A stretch of 64,000 nucleotides of DNA from Verrucomicrobiia bacterium (GCA_030432565.1 JAUIGV010000012.1:116256-180255); one strand, 5' to 3'. Positions 38,895 to 48,204 are shown, counted from the first letter of the stretch. The notes: a model not told the origin generated them from the letters alone. Translations and numbers: made by a program.

Positions 38895-41525
38895 GTGCCG
38901 CTGAACTTCGACCCCAAATCGCTCCACTTTCCGGATCTCGGAATGTGGCTCGACCCTCATCGACCGAAGCCCTTTGCCTTCGTCTCGCACGGACACGCCG
39001 ATCACTTCGCCCGCCATCAACGTGTACTTTGCTCCACCGGCACCGGCCACATTCTTGTCAAACGCTACGGTGTTAAAGCCGCGACCATCGAAGCTCTTGA
39101 TTGGGGCGACGAGCGCATCATCGACAACCACCGCGTCACCCTCCACCCCGCCGGCCACATTACCGGCTCGGCCATGATCCGAATCGAAGGGCCCGACCAA
39201 TCGCTTCTCTACACCGGCGATTTTAAAACCCGCTCGTCCCGGACCGCGGAGACACCCGGGTTTCCCCGGTCGGACATCCTCATCATGGAGACCACCTTCG
39301 GCCGGCCAAATTTCATCTTTCCTCCTACCGATCAAATCGAGAAAGAGATCGCCCGCTTCGCTCGCGAAACTCTCGATGACGGTGAGACGCCCGTCTTCTT
39401 CGCCTACTCACTCGGAAAGGCCCAGGAGGCGCTCGCCATTCTCCAAGCAGCAGCAATCGAGGCTGTGGTTCACAAGACGGTCTTCGAAATGACCCAAGCC
39501 TGCCGCGATATCGGAGTCGTCCTGCCCGAGCCCGTCCTACTCGAAAAAAGCATTCCTCCCGGCGTCGCCGTCATCGCACCACCAAACGCTGTCCGCTCGC
39601 GCGTAATTCGCAGCCACAAAAAACGTCGCACCGCCATGCTCAGCGGCTGGGCTCTCACCCCCGGCTCGCAATACCGCTACCAGGTTGATCGGGTCTTCCC
39701 ACTCTCCGATCACGCCGACTACCCGGGCCTTCTTGAGTCCGTCGAAAAAGTCTCCCCTTCCCTCGTCTACACCCTGCACGGCAGCACCCGCGAGTTCGCA
39801 CGCGACCTCCGCGCCAAAGGATTCGAAGCATGGTCGATTTATGGTGACGACCAACTGGAACTCATCGAAGCATCCTCTCCGGAAAGCTCGCTCACAAACG
39901 ACCTTCCCCGCCCCTCCTCCGATCTGCGCGACCTCAGCGGGCTCCTCGAATCACTCACCACCACCGCCTCGCGAATCAAGAAAGTCGAACTCCTCTCCGA
40001 CTTCCTCAGCGAACGCACCGAGGAAGAACTTACGCTCGTCACGCGCTGGCTTAGCGGCACCGGCATCACTCATCTTGGCACTGCCGTGATCCGCCAGGCC
40101 CTCCTTGAGGTCACCGGCTTTCCCCTCGCAAGATACAAAACCGTCTCCGCCAGCCAAAACGACTCGGCACGCACCGCACGCCTCCTCCTTGAAGAAGCCA
40201 CCCTCGATCCTCTTCCACATTCCTTACAACAAATCGCCATGCGCTTTGATCAATTAAGTTTGGCCGATGGCTCCCTCACCAAGACCCGCCTCCTCTCGGA
40301 CTGGCTGCGCCGGTGTCACCCAGCCGAAGGCGAAACCATCGTTCGACTGCTCACCGGCGGGCTGCGCGCCGGCACCAGGGAAGGACTTTACGAAGAAGCC
40401 GTCGCCCAGGCATTCAGCGTCCCACAGGCGGAGATTCGCTATGCCGCCATGCTCACCGGCGACCTCGGCGAAGTCGCAATCGCAGCGAAAAACGGGACTC
40501 TGGACCAGGTCCAACTCCGGCCCGGAACCGCGATTAAACCCATGCTGGCTTCGCCGACCGAAACTGCCGAAGACATCATAAGCTGGCACGACAGCGCGAA
40601 CATCCCGCTCTGGCTTGAACCAAAGTACGATGGAATTCGGAGTCAACTTCATGTCACCCCGGATGGCGTTCGTCTTTTTTCCCGTGATCTCCGCCCCCTC
40701 GATGAGGAATTTCCCGAGATCCTCGACGCCGCGCGCACTCTTCCACCCTGTATTCTCGACGGTGAACTCATCGCATACGCCGATGGCAAACGGCTCACCT
40801 TCTTCGACCTCCAAAAAAGGCTCGGCCGAAAAAAAGTGCAGGGCGACCTCTTTCTGGGAGCGGCAATCCCGGTAAAATTTATTGCCTTCGACTGCCTCCA
40901 CTGCGACCGGGCGCTCATCGACGTACCACTGGAGGAACGGCGGGACGCTCTCGAATCGCTGAAACTCCACGGCCCCTTTGCCCCAATTCCTCTCATCCGG
41001 ACCGGCGGGACTGATATCGAGGCGCTGGAAAAAGAGTTCAAGAAGGCCATGGCCGATGACAACGAAGGACTCATCGCAAAAGATCCCTCATCGCCCTACC
41101 AACCCGGCCGGCGGGGACAGTCATGGAAGAAGCTCAAAGGAGTGATGCCCACTCTCGATTGCGTCGTCATCGCGGCACAGCAAGGGCACGGTAAACGGGC
41201 GGGCGTCCTGTCCGACTACACCTTTGCGGTAAGAGATACGAAGTCGGGAGAGCTTCGTACTTTGGGAAAAGCCTACTCCGGTCTCACTGATGATGAGATT
41301 GAGGACCTCACCGATCATTTCCAAAAGACGACCATCGAGAAAATCTCCCGCCGGGTCGTCAAAGTCGAACCCACCCTTGTGCTTGAGATCGCCTTCGACA
41401 AAATCCGCCCCTCCAAGCGTCACGACTCCGGCCTCGCGCTGCGGTTCCCCCGGATCAAGGCCATCCGCCGGGACAAGACCGCAGATGAAATCGACACCCT
41501 ACAAACCGCGCTGAAGTTGGTTTGA
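38895..41525 (+). CDS. Ligase-associated MBL exonuclease fused to ATP-dependent DNA ligase
   Basis: This 876-residue protein is two enzymes in one chain. Residues about 1-330 are a metallo-beta-lactamase nuclease: SHGHADH has His32, His34, Asp36 and His37, and a later GDF and LSDHADYPG fit the fold. Residues about 345-530 are a ligase N-terminal DNA-binding domain; about 555-760 are the adenylation domain with LEPKYDGIRSQL (catalytic Lys577); the rest is an OB-fold. In Proteobacteria the two are separate neighbouring genes, linked to an Lhr-like helicase and DNA damage response. The start is GTG 38895. No helicase is adjacent. Confidence 0.9.
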   Translation: MPLNFDPKSLHFPDLGMWLDPHRPKPFAFVSHGHADHFARHQRVLCSTGTGHILVKRYGVKAATIEALDWGDERIIDNHRVTLHPAGHITGSAMIRIEGPDQSLLYTGDFKTRSSRTAETPGFPRSDILIMETTFGRPNFIFPPTDQIEKEIARFARETLDDGETPVFFAYSLGKAQEALAILQAAAIEAVVHKTVFEMTQACRDIGVVLPEPVLLEKSIPPGVAVIAPPNAVRSRVIRSHKKRRTAMLSGWALTPGSQYRYQVDRVFPLSDHADYPGLLESVEKVSPSLVYTLHGSTREFARDLRAKGFEAWSIYGDDQLELIEASSPESSLTNDLPRPSSDLRDLSGLLESLTTTASRIKKVELLSDFLSERTEEELTLVTRWLSGTGITHLGTAVIRQALLEVTGFPLARYKTVSASQNDSARTARLLLEEATLDPLPHSLQQIAMRFDQLSLADGSLTKTRLLSDWLRRCHPAEGETIVRLLTGGLRAGTREGLYEEAVAQAFSVPQAEIRYAAMLTGDLGEVAIAAKNGTLDQVQLRPGTAIKPMLASPTETAEDIISWHDSANIPLWLEPKYDGIRSQLHVTPDGVRLFSRDLRPLDEEFPEILDAARTLPPCILDGELIAYADGKRLTFFDLQKRLGRKKVQGDLFLGAAIPVKFIAFDCLHCDRALIDVPLEERRDALESLKLHGPFAPIPLIRTGGTDIEALEKEFKKAMADDNEGLIAKDPSSPYQPGRRGQSWKKLKGVMPTLDCVVIAAQQGHGKRAGVLSDYTFAVRDTKSGELRTLGKAYSGLTDDEIEDLTDHFQKTTIEKISRRVVKVEPTLVLEIAFDKIRPSKRHDSGLALRFPRIKAIRRDKTADEIDTLQTALKLV

Positions 41526-41559
41526 GATACGGAGCCTGGACCTTGGGCTGAGCTCCCTG

Positions 41560-42294
41560 TTACTGGCGCTTCTTTGCCAAATGAATCTTTGCCTCACCCT
41601 TCGCAGTGAAAGGATCCGGGTCCACTTCATACCAGGCTGATTTCTGGATTCGGTCACGGTTGTAAGGTGGCGCAAAAATATCGACGAGCTGGGTCAACTC
41701 CTTCGCTTTGAGCCGGTGAATATTTCTCTCCCTGGAGGTCAGTGAAGACACCGAACTCTTCTTCAAAAGCTCATGATTTGTTTCCTTGAGCAGGACGTGT
41801 TTTTGATCGGGTTTTTCTCCGAGAAGATCATAGTTCCACGCCTCAATTTCGCCGCTGGCACAGAGGATGACCCCGGTCATTTCAGGGTGGTCATGATGTG
41901 AAATCTCCTCGTCTTTCTCAAATTGCAAAAGGGTTACGTGGAAGTCACGCTGCTTTTCGAGAGGTTCAAAATCCACCCGCTTGTTCCCCAAACCACGATG
42001 AGCCTTCTTGAACGCTTCCAGCAAATGCCCGTCTTTCAAGTTAAGCCGCGAACAGAGCTTTGCAGCCTTGGCCACGTAGGCCGCTTCATCCCAATCATCG
42101 AGGTGCTGACGGGCCGCTTCTTTTGCGACCGCTTCAAGGAAAGCATCCCAGTTGATTTCCTGCTTTTCAGACAAGCGGCCCTGACAGGCATTGGCACGGG
42201 TCGCCAGGGCGGTCAGGCCGGGAAGTGCCATTGTGAGACCCAAAAACCCTGGCAGCGATGTGCGGATAAAATGTCTGCGGTCATACTCATCCAT
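41560..42294 (-). CDS. Tat-exported cupin, thiol (cysteamine/cysteine) dioxygenase-like
   Basis: This 244-residue protein starts with a twin-arginine signal (DRRHFIRTSLPGFLGL). A cupin fold follows with SHHDHPEMTGVILC, in which His134 and His136 would bind iron, and a third His193 in RNIHRL. The C-terminal VDIFAPPYN matches the ADO/PCO family. These enzymes add dioxygen to a thiol and are usually cytosolic; a Tat signal is unusual. The residues fit, but the substrate is unproven. Confidence 0.75.
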   Translation of the reverse strand: MDEYDRRHFIRTSLPGFLGLTMALPGLTALATRANACQGRLSEKQEINWDAFLEAVAKEAARQHLDDWDEAAYVAKAAKLCSRLNLKDGHLLEAFKKAHRGLGNKRVDFEPLEKQRDFHVTLLQFEKDEEISHHDHPEMTGVILCASGEIEAWNYDLLGEKPDQKHVLLKETNHELLKKSSVSSLTSRERNIHRLKAKELTQLVDIFAPPYNRDRIQKSAWYEVDPDPFTAKGEAKIHLAKKRQ

Positions 42295-42698
42295 GGCTTA
42301 GGCTACCGATGATTCGGCCAAAAAACAAGCTGCGTCTCTGACGTCATGATCGCTGACCTGGCCCCCTTCCAGTCGAAACCCGAAACAGGGCGCAGGAGTT
42401 CCGCGCGATGACACGGGCACCGGGGCTCCTGGTGGCATTCCTGGTTTTACCACCCGCCTCACTCTTGATGATCTCGACCTGACAAGCATCATTGGAGGTT
42501 CATGCCAGACCCGAGAGGGCCCACGCTGCGATCATACAGAATGCGAACCGCTCACCTGAAAACTTCGTGAGGCGGAGAGGGGAATCAAGAGGACGGACGA
42601 AAATCAGGAAAAACAAGCAATCACAAACCTCATCTTACCGCCAAACTAGATCGGAGCGTTCTTCCAGTCAATCAGAGGCCCACCAGGGATATCATGTC
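42295..42698. other. Intergenic region without a recognisable gene
   Basis: This 404-base stretch lies between the dioxygenase-like gene and the terminator of the LEA-like lipoprotein. I find no plausible coding frame, RNA or repeat. It should hold the promoter of the dioxygenase-like gene. Confidence 0.6.
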
Positions 42699-42732
42699 AA
42701 AAAAAACCACCGGAGCGCTGGCCCCGGTGGTT
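42699..42732 (-). terminator. Rho-independent terminator of the LEA-like lipoprotein gene
   Basis: AACCACCGG (42705-42713) and CCGGTGGTT (42724-42732) form a perfect 9-base stem. On the minus strand the run TTTTTTTT follows. It lies 30 bases after the gene's stop. Confidence 0.9.
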
Positions 42733-42761
42733 GTGTTGATTGGTTAGTGGAAATCCAAAAA

Positions 42762-43295
42762 CTACTCGGTGTCTCCGGACTCTTCCTTCACCGCCTCTTT
42801 GGCAGCTTCCACTTTCTCGGCAGCTCCTTCGACAGCTTCTTTCACCGCCTCTTTGGCAGATTCCACTTTCTCAGCAGCTCCTTCGGTCGCCTTGGTCGCG
42901 GTTTCGTTGACGGAGTCTTTGACAGCTTCCACCTCTTCCTTCACCGCGTCGGAGACCTCAGATGCCTTGGACTCAGCAGCTTCTTTGACTTCCTTCATTT
43001 TCTCGGAAGCACCTTCGACAGCATCTTTCGCAGCTTCCTCGGCGGACTCGAGAGCTTCGCCGGCTTTTTCCTTCGCAGACTCGAGAGCCTCGGTGGCCTT
43101 GTCCTTGGCTTCTTCAGCGCCTTCCTTGATCTTCTCTTCTGCTTTCTCGGCAGATTCACCCGCTTTGGTTGCGACTTCCTCGGCATCTTTCTTGGCAGAA
43201 TCAGCAGTATCCTTGGCTTTCTCCTTGGTTTCCTCGCTGCAGGAAGCAGTGAAGCATGCAAGAGCGGCAAGCAGTGTCAGTTTGGTAAGTTTCAT
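42762..43295 (-). CDS. LEA/apolipoprotein-like repeat lipoprotein
   Basis: This 177-residue lipoprotein (lipobox ACFTASC, Cys19) is otherwise almost entirely Lys, Glu and Ala in an 11-residue-like amphipathic helix pattern (for example KAGESAEKAEEKIKEGAEEA). The pattern resembles late-embryogenesis and apolipoprotein-type helices, which cover membranes or protect against stress. Its function is unknown. Two near-identical 18-residue repeats lie at the C-terminal side and correspond to a 54-base DNA duplication. Confidence 0.85.
   Translation of the reverse strand: MKLTKLTLLAALACFTASCSEETKEKAKDTADSAKKDAEEVATKAGESAEKAEEKIKEGAEEAKDKATEALESAKEKAGEALESAEEAAKDAVEGASEKMKEVKEAAESKASEVSDAVKEEVEAVKDSVNETATKATEGAAEKVESAKEAVKEAVEGAAEKVEAAKEAVKEESGDTE
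42789..42891. repeat. 54-bp tandem duplication in the LEA-like lipoprotein gene
   Basis: CACCGCCTCTTTGGCAG starts at 42789 and again at 42843, with the next bases almost the same, so the unit is 54 bases (18 codons). Differences are few. It keeps the frame. Confidence 0.8.
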
Positions 43296-43371
43296 GATAA
43301 CGTTGTCTTTGTTGAGTTCGTTGGGACTTTAGAACAACATCGCGTCGAATGCACCAAAAAGATCGATTCTT

Positions 43372-43932
43372 TCACGCTATTTGCGAAAACGATCCTGATT
43401 TTCTGTGGATCCAAAGTAACGCCCCGATTAATCCGAGGAGAGCTCCCAAATATCCCGCATTGTGAATCCACGCCACTCGAACGAACCCCGGGACATCCGA
43501 GACACCCAATTCGGCGCAATGAAACCTGATTGACTCCCAACCGTTTGGAAAGACCCGGCTGCCGAAAAAGCCCAGTAGTCCGCCCACAAAAGCGCCCAGG
43601 AAAATGACAAGAAACCCCCTCAGGCTGAATGAAAACGCCGATCGAAAGCCAAGTCTCGGAACCAAGATCCGTCCCATAAACCACCCCGCAAAAAATCCGA
43701 CCCACCAGGTTGCCAGAAAGCCGATTTTCGCGACCCAAATCCGTGATCCTGATTCCTCGCCAAGATAGTGAAATTGATGGATCTTGAAGTTCGTAAAATA
43801 CTCTGGCGAGATGGTAAAAGTCACCTGATCGTGCAAAACTCCATAGGTCCCGGCGATCACCGTGCCGAGCAAGGCGATGACAAAGATTCGGCCCAAAACG
43901 GGCAAGCTGATCCTGGGCCAAAGAATATTCAT
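43372..43932 (-). CDS. Hypothetical membrane protein with conserved HDQ motif
   Basis: This 186-residue protein has about four transmembrane helices. Near the start is GTYGVLHDQVTFTISPEYF and then KIHQFHYL, a pattern I have seen in uncharacterised membrane proteins of Planctomycetes and Verrucomicrobiota, but I cannot name a domain. The ATG 43932 is preceded by GGAGGTG, only one base away, which is too close for a normal Shine-Dalgarno; the longer frame to 44010 is the alternative. Confidence 0.7.
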   Translation of the reverse strand: MNILWPRISLPVLGRIFVIALLGTVIAGTYGVLHDQVTFTISPEYFTNFKIHQFHYLGEESGSRIWVAKIGFLATWWVGFFAGWFMGRILVPRLGFRSAFSFSLRGFLVIFLGAFVGGLLGFFGSRVFPNGWESIRFHCAELGVSDVPGFVRVAWIHNAGYLGALLGLIGALLWIHRKSGSFSQIA

Positions 43933-44097
43933 CACCTCCGTTCTACCCTCGATCGGAACTTGAAAGAATTCCACCTCAAATTGATCCTGCCGGGGGATCA
44001 GCGGATACACCGCTTGGATTAATCAACATTGAATGCATGCGAACCCGACTTTTCGTTCGCATTCTGGCCACGAATGATTAAACCCCAACACCACACT

Positions 44098-44700
44098 ATG
44101 AAACTATTCACCACCATCCTCGCTGCCACCGCCTCCCTCTCCTTCGCCGGCGAATGGATCCAAATGTTCGACGGAAAAACCCTCAAGGGCTGGAAGGTCA
44201 ACTCCGAGAACCCCGAAACCTTCTCGGTCGAAGATGGCGCGATCAAAGTCAAAGGCCCCCGCACCCACCTCTTCTACGGGGAGGACGGCAATGCCAAGTT
44301 CAAGAACTTCGAGTTCGAGTGTGAAGTCAAGACTGCGAAAAACGCCAACGCCGGAATTTTCATTCACACCAAATTCCAGGACAAGGGCTGGCCCTCGCAG
44401 GGTTACGAATGCCAGGTCAATGCCACCCACAAGGACTGGCGCAAAACCGGCAGCATCTACAGCTTTCAAGACCTCAAGGAACCCGGCCACAAAGACGACG
44501 AGTGGTTCACCTACAACATCAAGGTCGAGGGCAAAAAAATCACCGTCACCATCAACGGCAAGGTGACCAACGAATACACCGAACCCGACGACCACAAAGA
44601 AAAGACCAAGCGACTTAGCGAAGGCACCATCGCTCTCCAGGGTCACGACCCCGGCAGCCTCATCTACTTCCGCAAGCTGCGGATCAAGAAGCTCGACTAA
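44098..44700 (+). CDS. Secreted DUF1080 (3-keto-disaccharide hydrolase-like) protein
   Basis: This 200-residue protein has a signal peptide (to about residue 17) and a single DUF1080 jelly-roll: WIQMFDGKTLKGWKV, then FKNFEFECEVKTAKNANAGIF, YECQVNA, and a C-terminal GTIALQGHDPGSLIYFRKL. The fold is like laminarinase/concanavalin; some members hydrolyse 3-keto-glycosides. Start ATG 44098, chosen over the longer frame because it gives the signal peptide. Confidence 0.92.
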   Translation: MKLFTTILAATASLSFAGEWIQMFDGKTLKGWKVNSENPETFSVEDGAIKVKGPRTHLFYGEDGNAKFKNFEFECEVKTAKNANAGIFIHTKFQDKGWPSQGYECQVNATHKDWRKTGSIYSFQDLKEPGHKDDEWFTYNIKVEGKKITVTINGKVTNEYTEPDDHKEKTKRLSEGTIALQGHDPGSLIYFRKLRIKKLD

Positions 44701-44816
44701 GCGGGTTTCTCCCCGCAGATCCCAAAGGAGCCGAACGCTTCGCTTTTGACCGCGGGGGCTCCGGATGATCAGAAGCGGGAACGTCTGACTCCTTTCCGTG
44801 GCAAGCGGCCCTCCTT

Positions 44817-45995
44817 TTAATCACGCAAGGCCGACTCCGCAGCCAGGGTCCCACTCGCAAAGCAACCTTGTAAAAGGTAGCCGCCCGTCGGCGCTTCCCA
44901 ATCGATCATTTCTCCCGCCACGAAGACTCCGGGCAGCTCCTTGATCATAAGTTGATCATCAATCCCTTTCCACGCGACTCCTCCGGCCGAGGATATCGCC
45001 TCGGCAAGCGGGCGCGGTTTGGTGAGTGGAATGCGACATGCCTTGGCATCCCGCGCAAGCTGCTCCGCCGACTCAAAAGGTCCGTGAAAGTAGTCCAGGA
45101 TCAGCCGCATCGGTTCGCTCAACTTCCAGCGATACTGTGACTCGGCGAGGAAATTCTTTTTCGCGGATTCCATCTTCGCCACCAGTTCCCGGCTCGTGAA
45201 AGTCGGTTTGAAATCCAAGGTGAGCGCAGGCTCTTCCATCGCGCGGAGCGCAGGACCGAGCGCATACAAAGGGCCGCCTTCCATTCCATAACGCGTGAGC
45301 ATGATCTCCCCGGGCGCCCCATCATCACCAACCGAAGCTACAACGTTTTTCAAAGGCTGCCCTTCCAGCTGCTCTGCCAACCCAAAAGACCACTCCACTT
45401 CCCAGCCACAGTTTGCAGGCGTCAAAGGGCTGACTTCAACTCCGGCATTCGCAAGAGTTTTGACCCAGGCTCCATCCGATCCCGTTTGCGGCCACGAGCC
45501 CCCACCAAGGGCCAGGATGATGGCATCGGCCTCAAGCGAAACCACTCCTTCGGGGCTTTCAAATGTCGCTCTCCCACTCGCCAACGAAGCCAGCCGGTGA
45601 CTCATCCGAAAATCCACTCCCTGCGTCCGGAGTTTCTCAACCCACCTTCGTAAAAGCGGAGCCGCTTTGAGCGCCTTGGGATAAACCCGCCTGGACTTTT
45701 GCACAAAGGTCCCAACGTCGAGACGCGCGGCCCACGCCCGGATCGCTTTGTTATCAAATTTTCCCAAAGCGCGGCGCCAAAAATCATCCGGCTGATTCGG
45801 TCCCTGATAACGGGTTACAAAGGTCTCCAGCTCTTCCGAATGAGTCAGATTGAGACCGCCTTTCCCGGCCACCAAAAACTTCCGGCCCACCGATCGTTTC
45901 TGGTCACAAAGAGTGACCTCCGCACCGGCGGCGGAAGCTACTTCGGCGGCCCGCAATCCCGCGGGTCCGCCTCCGATGACAAGGATATGGGGCAC
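44817..45995 (-). CDS. HI0933/BaiN-like NAD(P)/FAD-dependent oxidoreductase (TIGR03862 type)
   Basis: This 392-residue flavoprotein starts HILVIGGGPAGLRAAEVAS, the FAD-binding Rossmann motif, followed by GRKFLVAGKGGLNLTHSEE, the marker of this family. The C-terminal GVFVAGEMIDWEAPTGGYLL supplies the second FAD contact. The start is GTG 45995. The substrate is not known. Confidence 0.9.
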   Translation of the reverse strand: MPHILVIGGGPAGLRAAEVASAAGAEVTLCDQKRSVGRKFLVAGKGGLNLTHSEELETFVTRYQGPNQPDDFWRRALGKFDNKAIRAWAARLDVGTFVQKSRRVYPKALKAAPLLRRWVEKLRTQGVDFRMSHRLASLASGRATFESPEGVVSLEADAIILALGGGSWPQTGSDGAWVKTLANAGVEVSPLTPANCGWEVEWSFGLAEQLEGQPLKNVVASVGDDGAPGEIMLTRYGMEGGPLYALGPALRAMEEPALTLDFKPTFTSRELVAKMESAKKNFLAESQYRWKLSEPMRLILDYFHGPFESAEQLARDAKACRIPLTKPRPLAEAISSAGGVAWKGIDDQLMIKELPGVFVAGEMIDWEAPTGGYLLQGCFASGTLAAESALRD

Positions 45996-46134
45996 GCCCT
46001 CTTATTCCTGCGCATTAGCAAAGACGCCAGCAAAGTTTTTTGCGATAGGATCACACGAGGACTTCTTCCCTCTTCAGAAGCAGCAAAACCAACAGGGTTT
46101 TCAACCCTGATTGGGAAGATGTGAGCCGCTTCGA

Positions 46135-46848
46135 TTAATTCTTTCCGGTTTTGAGTTTCTCAAGAAAGGCCACAATATCCGTCGGGTCCGCACGTTGGCG
46201 GTAATCGGCATTTACGAAAGCCCAGCGAATAACGCCTTTTTCATCAATGATGTAGGTCGCTGATAACGGAAGCTCCTTGTCCCCGGCGGCTTCGCCGTTG
46301 AATTTGGTGAGATCAAAGAATTCCTTGTAGAGTTTCTCAACCCCGGGGGTGAGTTTAAAAACGAGACCATACTTGCGGGCGACTTCATGATTGAGGTCGG
46401 TGAGCACATTGAAATCGAGCTTGAGACTTTCGCTTGTGGTCATCGACTTGTCCGGCAACTCGGGGGTGAGCGCCACCAGACTTGCGCCCGCCGCCCGGAT
46501 CTCGGTCAGCTTTTCCTGATAAGCGGCCAAGGCAATGTTGCAGTATGGACACCAACCACCGCGATACCAGGTGAGAACCACCGGCCCCTTCTTCAGGACC
46601 TCCGACAAGGTCACCTCCTGACCGATGGGATCCTTGAGAGTAAACCCGGGGGCCTTGTCACCCACTTGCTTGGCGGACTTTTCAATTCCCGAATCATCGA
46701 TGGCCTTGATTCCCTTGGCAAATTCCGCGCGCACCTCGGCTGGAACTTGTTTGGCGGCCTGATCGGACCTCGCTTTGAGTCGGTCCTTAAGCGAATTCTG
46801 GGCCAAGAGCGAAGAAGTCATGCAAGCGATGAGAGTCATGGTTTTCAT
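46135..46848 (-). CDS. Secreted peroxiredoxin-like (AhpC/TSA) protein
   Basis: This 237-residue protein has a signal peptide (to about residue 17). A helical linker precedes the AhpC/TSA fold, which starts at GDKAPGFTLKDPIG. The active site is YRGGWCPYC with Cys100 and Cys103. It probably reduces peroxides or disulfides in the periplasm. The CxxC resembles the peroxiredoxin-like subgroup rather than classic 2-Cys AhpC. Confidence 0.88.
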   Translation of the reverse strand: MKTMTLIACMTSSLLAQNSLKDRLKARSDQAAKQVPAEVRAEFAKGIKAIDDSGIEKSAKQVGDKAPGFTLKDPIGQEVTLSEVLKKGPVVLTWYRGGWCPYCNIALAAYQEKLTEIRAAGASLVALTPELPDKSMTTSESLKLDFNVLTDLNHEVARKYGLVFKLTPGVEKLYKEFFDLTKFNGEAAGDKELPLSATYIIDEKGVIRWAFVNADYRQRADPTDIVAFLEKLKTGKN

Positions 46849-46930
46849 ATTTGGGAGAAGCGGGTCATTGCCCTGTTCCTTTCAGAGTATCGAAAGCTCT
46901 TTTTATTCCAAAGAGCCTCCGGAAAACGAA

Positions 46931-46958
46931 GTGGCCGGGATCAAGGAACCCCGGCCAC
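46931..46958 (-). terminator. Candidate terminator of the pirin-FMN reductase-YceI operon
   Basis: GTGGCCGGG (46931-46939) and CCCGGCCAC (46950-46958) form a perfect 9-base stem. On the minus strand TTCGTTTT follows. On the plus strand GGTTTTTG follows, so it may act in both directions. It is about 38 bases after the YceI stop. Confidence 0.65.
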
Positions 46959-46995
46959 CTGGTTTTTGAATTGAGTCGAATGATTTGATCGCGCC

Positions 46996-47625
46996 CTAAC
47001 CTTCGGTTTCAGCGGTCGCTTTGAAGTCGAGACGGATGATCACTTCGTCGCGAATGAGATCATCGGTTTTCCCTGCGTAGACGATCCCAAAGTCCTTGCG
47101 GTTAATATCGAACTCGGCACTGAAGTTGGCGGTGTCCCCGTCCCGACTGGCCGTCACCGGGAAGGTGATGTTTTTCTCAACTCCATGGAGGGTCAGGTTT
47201 CCGGAGATTTCGTAAGCCCCCTCGCCGGTCTTCGTTGCCTTGGTCAGTTTGAAGGTCGTGGTTGGGTAAGTCTCGACATCGAAGAAGTCTTCATTTTTGA
47301 GATGCCCTGTCAGCTTCTCGTTATCGGACCAGGTACTATCCATTTGAATGGTGAATTCCCCGGCTGTCGGAGCATCATCGCCTTCGGCCATCAGAAAGTG
47401 GCCGCTGAATTCCTTGAAGCCACCTGAATGGGAACCGGTCACCTTGGACCCGGTGAAACCGATGGTTGAGGAGTCTTCAAAAATATACTTGGTTCCGCTG
47501 CCTTGCAGTTCTTCCTGGGCGTCTGAGACCTTGGCATCAGTTGTCTTGTCGGCGGGGTTTTCACACGAGGTGAAAAGGGAAGCGACGAGAAGGGCGGACG
47601 GAAGGAATAGGAGTGTGGATTTCAT
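46996..47625 (-). CDS. YceI family lipoprotein
   Basis: This 209-residue protein has a lipoprotein signal (LFTSC, Cys21). The rest is a YceI lipocalin-like barrel: IGFTGSKVTGSHSGGFKEF near the start and ISGNLTLHGVEKNITFPV later. YceI proteins bind isoprenoid-quinone-like lipids and are linked to acid and redox stress. It is the last gene of an operon with FMN reductase and pirin, 27 bases after the former. Confidence 0.92.
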   Translation of the reverse strand: MKSTLLFLPSALLVASLFTSCENPADKTTDAKVSDAQEELQGSGTKYIFEDSSTIGFTGSKVTGSHSGGFKEFSGHFLMAEGDDAPTAGEFTIQMDSTWSDNEKLTGHLKNEDFFDVETYPTTTFKLTKATKTGEGAYEISGNLTLHGVEKNITFPVTASRDGDTANFSAEFDINRKDFGIVYAGKTDDLIRDEVIIRLDFKATAETEG

Positions 47626-47652
47626 ATTTTTTCTTTTTTTGGGGTTAGGTTG

Positions 47653-48189
47653 TTAGGAAAGTGCTTGTTCCAGTTTTTGCAAGGCTTCGGTCAAATTTCC
47701 CTTGGCCACCGGGTCTTTGACGCCCGTATCGGAGGAAAAATTATCGTAGAAGGAAGCAAGCGAAAAGGTCGCCACCACCCTGGCTCCGAGATGCGGAAGG
47801 TAGTTTTCGGCAGCGCCAAGAACATTGGCCCCGCCACGTCCACCCGGCGAGGTCGCCATCAGCAACATTGGCTTTTCAGACCACAATTTCTGCTCCACCC
47901 GGCTGGTCCAATCGAGGACGTTTTTAAAGGCCGCAGAGTAGCTTCCGTTGTGCTCGGCAAGTGAGAGAACGATGCCGTCCGCCGCCTGGATGGCAGCAAG
48001 AAAGTCTTTCGCCTCCTGTGGAATGCCGGAAGCCTCTTCCTTGTCTTCCGAGTAGATCGGCATTTCAAAATCATTGAGATCGAGAGCGATGGCTTTGGCA
48101 CCTTCCACCTGTGCGGCGGCATGGTTGGCGAGGGCCAGGTTGATGGATTCGCGATGCGAGGTTCCGGCAATAACGAGGATGTTTTTCAT
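47653..48189 (-). CDS. NADPH-dependent FMN reductase family protein
   Basis: This 178-residue flavodoxin-fold protein begins ILVIAGTSHRESINLALANH, the FMN phosphate loop, and has TSPGGRGGANVLGAAE, the family marker. Such enzymes reduce quinones or flavins. It lies 15 bases after pirin in the same operon. Confidence 0.9.
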   Translation of the reverse strand: MKNILVIAGTSHRESINLALANHAAAQVEGAKAIALDLNDFEMPIYSEDKEEASGIPQEAKDFLAAIQAADGIVLSLAEHNGSYSAAFKNVLDWTSRVEQKLWSEKPMLLMATSPGGRGGANVLGAAENYLPHLGARVVATFSLASFYDNFSSDTGVKDPVAKGNLTEALQKLEQALS

Positions 48190-48204
48190 GGATCGGTTTT
48201 TTGA

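Noticed and set aside
42789..42891. Possible CRISPR-like repeat
   Set aside because: There are only two adjacent coding units without spacers and they keep the reading frame.
42492..43529. A 345-codon plus-strand frame rich in Phe, Leu and Gly
   Set aside because: It is the mirror of the Lys/Glu/Ala repeat lipoprotein gene and spans its terminator.
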